Source of the DNA: CAJQQY01 sp964352225
Lineage (GTDB): Bacteria > Bacteroidota > Bacteroidia > Chitinophagales > Saprospiraceae
Length of the DNA stretch: 18,341 nucleotides
Assembly: GCA_964352225.1 (NCBI GenBank)
Contig: CAYGRM010000099.1
Location: forward strand, 1-18,341
Direction: 5' to 3'
Made by a program: the position numbers and the translations under genes. A model generated the notes under the pieces. The model made no database searches. It was not told the origin of the DNA and saw only the letters and a program-made list of their open reading frames with translations. Positions 9,401 to 13,600 of this stretch are shown one piece after another (the first letter of the stretch is position 1; each line of letters begins with the position of its first letter).

Positions 9401-10061
9401 TTTTTCCTCCGAAAGTTTTCTCCCAAACTAAATTTCCATCTAAATCTAGTTTCAATACCCAAAAATCATTTCCTCCAAAACCAGCTGAGACACCTTGCTC
9501 CCCTGCTGACCCTGTGCAACCTGCCAAAATGTACCCATCCGAAATGGTTTGAATACTTGTCCCAATATCAACTCCCGAGCCACCAAAATTTTTTGACCAT
9601 TGCAATTCACCAACTGCATTTATTTTAATCACCCAAAGATCTATTCGCCCATTATTACTCGCCAAATCTCCATTTGAAGAACTACTGCCACCAACCAAAA
9701 TATAACCTCCATCTGCCGCTGATTGAAGATCCATGGCAAAATCATCTTCCGAACCACCGTAATTCTTTTCCCAAATTAAATTCCCATTGGCATCTAACTT
9801 TGTTACCCATAAATCTGATCCTCCCTGGTTATTGGCTATCGATCCATCAGAAGATGCACTTTGACCGGCGACAATAAAATCACCATCACCCAAAGTATGA
9901 ATCACCTCAGGTATATCATTCAGACTTCCACCTAATCCCTTTGACCATTCAATCAAAGGCTGGGCATGAGTTTTTGAAAAAATAAAAACTAATAGAAAAA
10001 TACTCAAAGACAAATGAGTAAGCCGGAAGATCTGTAACTTTTTTGATGGTACAATAAACAT
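6468..10061 (-). CDS. T9SS type A sorting-domain protein with seven-repeat propeller-like head and SprB repeats
   Basis: This 1197-residue secreted protein starts with a signal peptide (residues 1-34, hydrophobic LSIFLLVFIFS, cleavage near THAQ). Residues 36-443 are seven consecutive repeats of 57-60 residues, pattern (L)xWxKxYGG...DGGYIxAG...DxWVxKxxxxG, plausibly a seven-bladed propeller. A PKD-like segment (about 444-518, containing CNCTYLWNDGS) follows. Then come eight SprB-type repeats to about 1110, each of the form CxGxxDGxIxxxxxGGxGxxxYxWxxG...LxxGxYTxTVTDxxGC; the eighth lacks the first Cys. Residues 1113-1197 are a T9SS type A sorting domain (FEIFPNPNDGTF ... LASGLFFIKI). The protein is likely exported by T9SS and attached to or released from the cell surface. 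SprB repeats are known from gliding adhesins, but adhesion or gliding here is inference. Confidence 0.92.
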   Translation of the reverse strand: MFIVPSKKLQIFRLTHLSLSIFLLVFIFSKTHAQPLIEWSKGLGGSLNDIPEVIHTLGDGDFIVAGQSASSDGSIANNQGGSDLWVTKLDANGNLIWEKNYGGSEDDFAMDLQSAADGGYILVGGSSSSNGDLASNNGRIDLWVIKINAVGELQWSKNFGGSGVDIGTSIQTISDGYILAGCTGSAGEQGVSAGFGGNDFWVLKLDLDGNLVWEKTFGGKRYDAAKSIVVNNNDEYLIAGNTWSNDGDISSNYGHGDAWVIKINNVGALLWEKTYGGDTPDRLNSLSKTNDGNYIFAGVKSEMDLVSNGFYGRYDEQYWVVKISELGQVIWEKTYGGNKYDEAFSVEATLDGGYIIGGSVQSNLNNFSNNAGNIDVWIIKTDASGTEEWSELYGGAGNEDLKSITETSDGGFLMLNATNSFYIDTTFVNSGFFDWWLVKFGGNIINVNLGNNLTVCHDETFTLDANVVGCNCTYLWNDGSTAATRNLSITSTTNYSVTVTNADGLEGVDQITVFTSQPSFNISASNNLCFGYAGGVIILSPDEPNYSYVWNTGSMDKDLTNLGAGIYTVTVTDGNGCTIVDETIISEPPPVTILENIIEVDCHGNNSGSIDLDVSGGAGGFQYTWESGEITQDLDNLNAGEYTVTITDLNGCITVLDWVINQPPTIDIASNPITTSCFDSEDGGAQMSINGGVGNFSYLWSNGSVGQNLDGVAAGTYTLTVTDGNFCQKIAIVQVTNPDEIIIEETAQNADCFGNNSGSIMTQTSGGVGSYDYNWSNGATTPNISQLSSGTYTLTITDDNFCEKIKEIIVSQNTDIEILSQVEMPTCHDTEDGAIDIFPSGGTGAFTYLWNTGAVTQDIDNLESGDYIITITDGNGCEEIQLFTIEAPDSIFIISTIFEISCFGASDGMIQTEAIGGNGDFNYVWSNNEITSTITSLEAGDYTLTVTDLEGCEHIETYILIQPNEISITSMITEISCYGISDGAIDINVEGGNGGYIFNWSTGANSGLPSGDYTVTVTDLNNCEVTQDFFIPQPDSLIISIIAIDPVNGNDGMISATAIGGTSPYDFKWNDGMWNEAEILDLVSGVYDLEVTDANGCSENVSVLLESTSVFEIENLQSFEIFPNPNDGTFFLKIEFEKRENIEISIFNELGQTIQKYNRNDNFILEKTNLENLASGLFFIKIKTEKGVVVKRVVVQN

Positions 10062-10205
10062 AATAAAAGCAGTTCGTTTCGAATTATTTGGGAAACAAAA
10101 AAATTAAAAATACACAGTCAAGATTCGATAAATACGGTTAAGGAAGAGAAGTAAAAATCGGATGGGGATACTAAAATTTATTTCTTTATTTTGATAAAGA
10201 TACAA

Positions 10206-10247
10206 AAATAAACACGGTTTCTCAATCAAGAAAAACCGTGTTTATTT
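10206..10247 (-). terminator. Intrinsic terminator downstream of def
   Basis: A perfect 15-bp stem, AAATAAACACGGTTT (10206-10220) with AAACCGTGTTTATTT (10233-10247), encloses a 12-base loop. It lies 31 bases past the def stop and ends the ruvX-def unit on the minus strand. Near-symmetry with A/T tracts on both sides means it could work in both directions. Confidence 0.85.
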
Positions 10248-10277
10248 TATTTTTAAAAAATCGAAATAACCTAATTT

Positions 10278-10835
10278 CTATTTTGCAAATCTCATTCGAT
10301 AAGAAGGACTTATATCACCTTTCTTAATATTTTCAATCCTTCTTTTTACTCTTCTCTTTTTAAGAGGTTTTAATAATTCGGTAAAAAGGATTCCGTCAAT
10401 ATGATCATATTCATGTTGAATCACTCGAGCAATCATCCCTGTAAAAACTTGTTCGTGCTCTTTAAAATTTTCATCTTGATATTTTAATTTGATTTGAGCA
10501 GGACGTTTTACATCACCTCGAACGTCTGGAATACTCAAACATCCTTCTTCATAATCCCATAGTTTTCCGGCTTCTTCGACCTTTTGAGCATTAATAAAAA
10601 CTTGCTTCACTCCATTTTTCCCAGTTCCATCTCCATCATCCAATTGCTTGGTATCGATCATAAATATTCGAATCGGCAAACCAATTTGAGGTGCTGCCAA
10701 CCCCACTCCTTCTGCATTATACATGGTCTCCCACATATTTTCTAGCAATTCTTTTAAATCTGGATAGTCTTTATCAATTGGCTCTCCTACTTTTTTTAAA
10801 ACAGGTTGACCTATTGCATAAATCGGTAAAATCAT
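10278..10835 (-). CDS. def: Peptide deformylase
   Basis: This is a 185-residue enzyme that removes the formyl group from the N-terminal methionine of new proteins. All three active-site motifs are present: GVGLAAPQIG (residues 43-52), EGCLSIP with metal ligand C99 (97-103), and H141-E142-Y-D-H145 with catalytic Glu142 and two His ligands. The length is usual for Bacteroidota deformylases, which carry the short insertion seen here (DDGDGTGKNG). The basic C-terminal tail (KPLKKRRVKRRIENIKK) is a family-typical extension. It begins 11 bases after the ruvX stop and shares its transcript, with a perfect 15-bp terminator behind it. Confidence 0.98.
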   Translation of the reverse strand: MILPIYAIGQPVLKKVGEPIDKDYPDLKELLENMWETMYNAEGVGLAAPQIGLPIRIFMIDTKQLDDGDGTGKNGVKQVFINAQKVEEAGKLWDYEEGCLSIPDVRGDVKRPAQIKLKYQDENFKEHEQVFTGMIARVIQHEYDHIDGILFTELLKPLKKRRVKRRIENIKKGDISPSYRMRFAK

Positions 10836-10846
10836 TCTTTTAAAAT

Positions 10847-11257
10847 TTATCTGTGTCCTAAATATTCTTGCAAAATAAATATCGCACTCACCTGATCGAC
10901 AAGTGCTTTATCCCTTCGCTTTTTTTGTTTGGCTCCCATCATCAAGATATATTCTTTTGCATCTTGAGAAGTATATCGTTCGTCTTGAATATCAACCTTT
11001 ATTTCAGGAAAAAGTTTTTGTAACTTCCGAATAAATCCAACCACTAAATGTGCAATTTGAGATGGTTTCCCATCCGCGTGCATTGGTTGACCCACCACAA
11101 TACATTCCACTTCTTCCTCTGCTATGTATTTTTTCAAATAATCAAAAATATCAGCATTAGCCACCGTATCTAAGCCGCTGACTATAATCTGCAAAGGATC
11201 AGTTGTCGCCAATCCGATCCTTTTGGTTCCGTAATCAATTCCTAATATTCTTGCCAC
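10847..11257 (-). CDS. ruvX: RuvX/YqgF family Holliday junction resolvase-like nuclease
   Basis: This is an RNase H-fold protein needed for 16S rRNA 5' maturation and/or Holliday junction processing in relatives. I chose the GTG at 11257, giving 136 residues (VARILGIDYGTKRIGLA). This is the normal family length, and the conserved core starts at residue 3. Key features are D8 in GIDYGTKRIG, the VVGQPMHADGKPS block, E93 in DERYTSQDA, and D121 in DQVSAIFILQEYL. The frame stays open upstream to an ATG at 11377, but that extension is translated from the 220-bp inverted-repeat element and is not family sequence. A TAnnTTTG box lies only four bases before this GTG, so the mRNA may be nearly leaderless. 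It is co-directional with def, 11 bases away. Confidence 0.9.
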   Translation of the reverse strand: MARILGIDYGTKRIGLATTDPLQIIVSGLDTVANADIFDYLKKYIAEEEVECIVVGQPMHADGKPSQIAHLVVGFIRKLQKLFPEIKVDIQDERYTSQDAKEYILMMGAKQKKRRDKALVDQVSAIFILQEYLGHR

Positions 11258-11261
11258 GCCA

Positions 11262-11269
11262 CAAAAATA
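11262..11269 (-). promoter_or_regulatory. Candidate -7 box for ruvX-def
   Basis: The minus strand reads TATTTTTG, fitting TAnnTTTG, just outside the inverted-repeat element. Only four bases separate it from the chosen GTG start, which would make the transcript leaderless or nearly so. It could instead be a chance match in AT-rich DNA, with the real promoter farther upstream. Confidence 0.35.
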
Positions 11270-11280
11270 AGAAAATAAAA

Positions 11281-11500
11281 AACCCCCAGCCCCTAAAGGG
11301 GAGACTTTTTTCTTTGCCTTTCGGAAAGGAAAAAAATTAACCTCTATTGGTTTGACGATAATAATGTTGCATCTCACATTTGACGCCTTAATATTTCAAA
11401 GTTGATTTCATAAAATTACAATCGTCAAACCAATTCTGGTTAACTTTTCCGAATGCCAAAGGCATATTCGGAAAAGGCTCCCCTTTAGGGGCTGGGGGTT
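11281..11500. repeat. 220-bp inverted-repeat (MITE/REP-like) element
   Basis: The left arm (11281-11359) and right arm (11421-11500) are imperfect inverted copies around a 61-base centre. The outermost 23 bases match exactly (AACCCCCAGCCCC-TAAAGGGGAG on the left). The innermost 14 also match (ATTGGTTTGACGAT), and TTAACC is shared in between. Each arm contains smaller palindromes (CCCC-TAAA-GGGG; in the right arm CCGAATGCC-aaa-GGCATATTCGG). No ORF and no clear target duplication are visible. Its left part overlaps the open frame upstream of ruvX. Confidence 0.8.
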
Positions 11501-11515
11501 AGGGTTAAACAAGAG

Positions 11516-11560
11516 AAGCCCCCCACCACGAATGATGAGAGGCCATCCCAAAAACTGATT
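11516..11560 (-). terminator. Terminator-like module copy (first of eight, by position)
   Basis: Read on the minus strand: AATCAGTTTTTGGGATG, then an 11-bp stem GCCTCTCATCA / TGGTGGGGGGC, then CTTCTCTTG. All eleven positions pair in minus-strand RNA when G-U is allowed, whereas the plus-strand copy has C-A mismatches. The leading box is nearly identical to the copy at 18153. The T-run is weak here. Confidence 0.65.
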
Positions 11561-11836
11561 TAAATATTTTCAAACCAGCTTCCGCTCTTTTGTGAAATAA
11601 TGGTTGTAATATCTGATTACTCAGATAAAAGCTATGAAAGTGCAATGTGATATTGAAAAATCAACATTGCAATTGGTAACAACTAAATGTTTTTCTTGAA
11701 AATTGATCGATAGAGATTTGGGAAAAGACAAGAACGATTTTGAATTTTCGGTTATCGTTCCTTAAGGTTTAATCAATCTAATTTTTTTCTATATCGGAGT
11801 TTGGAAAATATAAATTATCACATTTGTGACATTCAT
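11517..11836 (-). ncRNA. Candidate structured non-coding RNA of about 320 nt
   Basis: No ORF of useful length runs from the promoter-like box at 11843-11850 to the terminator-like module at 11516-11560. The minus strand carries three stem-loops: GAACGAT/ATCGTTC (11732-11760), TGCAATGT/ACATTGCA (11641-11671) and TATCTGA-TTAC-TCAGATA (11610-11627). A 15-codon frame (from an ATG near 11834) is the only start close to the promoter. The combination of promoter box, stem-loops and terminator suggests an sRNA. Expression is not shown, and a decayed gene is the main alternative. Confidence 0.3.
11818..11829. promoter_or_regulatory. Dyad TCACA-TT-TGTGA near a candidate start site
   Basis: A perfect 5-bp inverted repeat separated by two bases lies just downstream of the expected start of the -7 box at 11843. 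Half-sites TGTGA/TCACA resemble those bound by Crp/Fnr-family regulators, but the spacing here is much shorter than the classical N6. It could be an operator or a chance palindrome. Confidence 0.2.
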
Positions 11837-11842
11837 ATTTAG

Positions 11843-11850
11843 CAAATATA
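11843..11850 (-). promoter_or_regulatory. Candidate -7 box in the gene-poor region
   Basis: The minus strand reads TATATTTG, a full match to TAnnTTTG. Transcription would start near 11836 and run into the hairpin region ending at 11516. Such matches also occur by chance in AT-rich DNA, so the call rests on its position before a stem-loop series. Confidence 0.35.
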
Positions 11851-11958
11851 TGATTAAGATTGATATAGTTAATACCCAATAGCCGGTATTTTATAAAGAA
11901 AAAAACATAAAATATAAAAAGGTTTTAATTTATAAATAACAAGATGTTTTAATAAATC

Positions 11959-11996
11959 ACAAACAATAGTAGGAATCCTTTTAGCGAATTGTTTGT
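11959..11996. repeat. Stem-loop ACAAACAAT / ATTGTTTGT
   Basis: A perfect 9-bp inverted repeat encloses a 20-base loop, which reads TCGCTAAAAGGATTCCTACT on the minus strand. It follows the module at 12006-12051 on that strand. From here to 11850 the sequence is AT-rich with no gene. Confidence 0.5.
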
Positions 11997-12005
11997 AATA
12001 AAAGT

Positions 12006-12051
12006 GTCCCCCTTCACACATTCGCGAAGGAGGACTATCCCAAAACCGTTT
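12006..12051 (-). terminator. Terminator-like module copy
   Basis: Minus strand: AAAACGGTTTTGGGATA, then stem GTCCTCCTTC / GAAGGGGGAC with a 10-base loop, then ACTTTTATT. The one imperfect pair is U-G in minus-strand RNA. A stem-loop TTTCTGAA / TTCAGAAA (12061-12084) lies just upstream on that strand. Confidence 0.65.
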
Positions 12052-12105
12052 TATCTTAAATTTCTGAATATGGGTTTTCAGAAATAATATTTTGAGTTTA
12101 AAAAA

Positions 12106-12149
12106 GTCCCCCACCACAAGGGTGAAGGAGACTTGTCTCTAAACTGTTC
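12106..12149 (-). terminator. Terminator-like module copy
   Basis: Minus strand: GAACAGTTTAGAGACAA, then GTCTCCTTCACC pairing with GGTGGGGGAC, then TTTTTT. This copy has the AGTTTAGAGA variant of the box. No separate upstream stem-loop is evident for this copy. Confidence 0.65.
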
Positions 12150-12204
12150 ATCTATTTTTTTTTAGAAATTCGACTCTCCAAATCCTCTTTTCAAAAAAAT
12201 AAAA

Positions 12205-12266
12205 GCCCGCCTCCACCTTTGTCGAGGAGGACTTTTATGAATTTTTATGAATCTCTAAACTGTTCC
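12205..12266 (-). terminator. Terminator-like module copy
   Basis: Minus strand: GAACAGTTTAGAGATTCAT, an AT-rich spacer, then GTCCTCCTC pairing with GAGGCGGGC (one mismatch), then TTTTATTTTTTTG, the best T-run of the array. A stem-loop CCAACA.../...TGTTGG (12278-12317) lies upstream on this strand. Confidence 0.7.
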
Positions 12267-12398
12267 AAATTTATTGACCAACACTTTCTCTTTTCTTTTC
12301 ACCTAGCTAAATGTTGGAAGGTTTTTTAAAGGGTCTTCCTCTATTCGTTAATAGAGGAAGACTTCCAAACCGTTTTTTATGAATCTCTAAACTGTTCC
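12242..12398. repeat. Exact 25-bp direct repeat, two copies
   Basis: Positions 12242-12266 and 12374-12398 are identical over 25 bases, beginning TTTTTATGAATC and ending TAAACTGTTCC, 132 bases apart. Each copy is the box that precedes a hairpin on the minus strand. They mark a recent duplication or strong conservation. Confidence 0.85.
12333..12398 (-). terminator. Terminator-like module copy with two boxes
   Basis: Minus strand: ACAGTTTAGAGATTCAT, then a second box AACGGTTTGGAAG, then a perfect 12-bp stem GTCTTCCTCTAT / ATAGAGGAAGAC with a six-base loop, then CCTTTAAAAAA. It alone carries both box variants in tandem. A stem-loop ACTGATA / TATCAGT (12409-12451) lies upstream on this strand. 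Confidence 0.7.
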
Positions 12399-12408
12399 GT
12401 AATCTGGG

Positions 12409-12451
12409 ACTGATACTTATCTCTTTTCCTTATCTCAACTTTCATATCAGT
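12409..12451. repeat. Stem-loop ACTGATA / TATCAGT with a pyrimidine-rich loop
   Basis: A 7-bp perfect inverted repeat surrounds a 29-base loop rich in C/T on the plus strand (CTCTTTTCCTTATC), so purine-rich in minus-strand RNA. The stem-loop at 12278-12317 has a closely similar loop stretch (CTCTTTTCTTTTC). AATCTGGGA flanks the unit at 12401 and 12480. Confidence 0.5.
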
Positions 12452-12496
12452 ATTTTTTTTAAAAATCCTTTCGGATCAAAATCTGGGATTTTAAAG

Positions 12497-12542
12497 TATC
12501 CCCCTCTGCCTTCGCAGAGGAGGACTATCCCAAAACCGTTTA
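12497..12542 (-). terminator. Terminator-like module copy after the small ORF
   Basis: Minus strand: TAAACGGTTTTGGGATAG, then CCTCCTCTGC pairing with GCAGAGGGGG (one U-G), then ATACTTTAAAAT. The stop codon of the small ORF at 12540 lies inside the start of the box. The leading box matches the copy at 12006-12051 over at least 15 bases. Confidence 0.7.
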
Positions 12543-12848
12543 TTCTTGATACTCTACTGTAATAGTTAGAGTCGTATTATTTTTTGAATTTGAATAGTTA
12601 ATTGAACTATTCCGAAGAGTTTTCTTTTTGTAGTATGCTGTGGTAAGTATGTCGAAGTGCGATTTGTTTGAAAGAAAAAATTGTTCCTCAAAAAGAGGTT
12701 GTGTAAGCGACAAATTTCCAATTAAGGAAACTTGCTGCTCACTATATACTTCTGCTGAATAATTCAGTTCAGAAGTGTCAAGGTTATGCCCAATCTTTTT
12801 AAAATCACTTTTACACGTATGCAAAGTGCAATCTTTTGACTGATCCAT
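12540..12848 (-). CDS. Small hypothetical protein (doubtful)
   Basis: This is a 102-residue frame from the ATG at 12848 (MDQSKDCTLHTCKSDF), ending TLTITVEYQE. An upstream ATG at 12890 would add 14 residues. I recognise no family. The protein is polar, has two early cysteines (7 and 12), no signal peptide and no membrane helix, and a Ser/Asn/Thr-rich C-terminal third of probable beta character. Its stop overlaps the conserved box of the adjoining terminator-like module, which fits a real gene with its own terminator. However, it lies in a region of structured repeats and could be a chance frame. A large compound hairpin (12906-12960) lies in its putative leader. Confidence 0.35.
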   Translation of the reverse strand: MDQSKDCTLHTCKSDFKKIGHNLDTSELNYSAEVYSEQQVSLIGNLSLTQPLFEEQFFLSNKSHFDILTTAYYKKKTLRNSSINYSNSKNNTTLTITVEYQE

Positions 12849-12905
12849 GGGATGATTTTGTCTAAGGTTCGGTAATGAGAAAATTCTCAAAAGTTAACAT
12901 TATAA

Positions 12906-12960
12906 CAATAGTATTACATGCTTACTTCTGTTCACCTCAACAGAAAGAAAGTTACTATTG
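12906..12960 (-). repeat. Compound hairpin upstream of the small ORF
   Basis: The outer arms CAATAGTA / TACTATTG (8 bp) enclose inner arms TTCTGTT / AACAGAA (7 bp) with a six-base loop. In minus-strand RNA the loop reads GAGGTG, a Shine-Dalgarno-like sequence held in a loop. It could be a leader structure of the small ORF or another unit of the stem-loop series. Confidence 0.5.
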
Positions 12961-13518
12961 GTAAATAATTAATTATAATATTTAGCTTTAAGAAGATAAA
13001 TATTACATTAAATAAAAAGTTTTTTTGACCATGCAAAGAAATACTACAAGCATCATTGATGGCTTTGAAAAAAACATAAACCTTATGTTAGCTTTGAAAT
13101 TTAGCAACAAGGAAAGTTATCAAAGAAAATGATAAATATTGTGTTGCCAAGTAGGAAGGCTAGATAGTCGTCAAAAGATAAAAGAATATTTTTTACCAAA
13201 TGTAAAGAAGGTAAATAATATTTGTTTTGTATTTTTTTTTGAGACTGCTATGAGCAATAAAAAAAGAAAAAATTCTTTTAATAAAACTCCGGTTTATGTT
13301 CACAGGATTAATTTTTTTCTACAATTTTCTTTTAAATGTAGATTTTTTTATGTTCATATTACATCACAAATATAAGGCATATATTTCGCTCACCAATACC
13401 CATATTATGGTATTTTACTTATTTTTATTATTTATATAACACATCACCTTATTTATAAATAACTGATAATCAATATTTTAAAAATGAAATATATCTGTCT
13501 CTTGACTTCCCAAAACAG
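12961..13518. other. AT-rich stretch without a recognisable gene
   Basis: No convincing gene is seen. There is a hairpin AACATAA / TTATGTT (13073-13089) flanked by GCTTTGAAA at 13062 and 13091, and a dyad AATACC.../GGTATT near 13392-13412. A 78-codon plus-strand frame (13139-13375) looks like a chance frame. Confidence 0.5.
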
Positions 13519-13519
13519 A

Positions 13520-13562
13520 AAAGACCCTCCCAAAATGGGAGGGTCCGGTCATAAAACCGTAT
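13520..13562 (-). terminator. Terminator of the large T9SS gene (module family member)
   Basis: A perfect 10-bp stem GACCCTCCCA / TGGGAGGGTC with loop AAA (13523-13545) is followed on the minus strand by TTTTCTGTTTTGG. The preceding bases TACGGTTTTATGACC are a diverged version of the box seen in the array. It lies about 55 bases past the stop of the 1360-residue gene. Confidence 0.8.
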
Positions 13563-13600
13563 ACTGAGAAATGCTTAAAAGCCGTATTTGAGTGAAGCTA

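Noticed and set aside
6601..9877. Several plus-strand frames of 67-93 codons
   Set aside because: They lie opposite the repeat-rich T9SS gene and arise from its regular codon pattern.
11258..11377. In-frame 40-codon extension of ruvX to an ATG at 11377
   Set aside because: It is translated from the inverted-repeat element, lacks family similarity, and the 136-residue form already has normal RuvX length.
11869..12117. 82-codon minus-strand frame
   Set aside because: It runs through two terminator-like modules (its KRFWDSPP part is the translated box and hairpin) and has low-complexity AT-rich codons, so it is a chance frame.
12242..12398. Possible CRISPR array
   Set aside because: Only two exact repeats, the interval is 107 bases and filled by other structured sequence, and there are no cas genes.
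11516..12545. Possible integron cassette array with attC sites
   Set aside because: The hairpins lack the GTTRRRY/RYYYAAC core sites, no integrase is present, and the units carry T-runs and minus-strand G-U pairs fitting RNA terminators.
13139..13375. 78-codon plus-strand frame
   Set aside because: Phe/Lys/Asn-rich residues as expected from random AT-rich sequence, with no family, no promoter and no conserved context.
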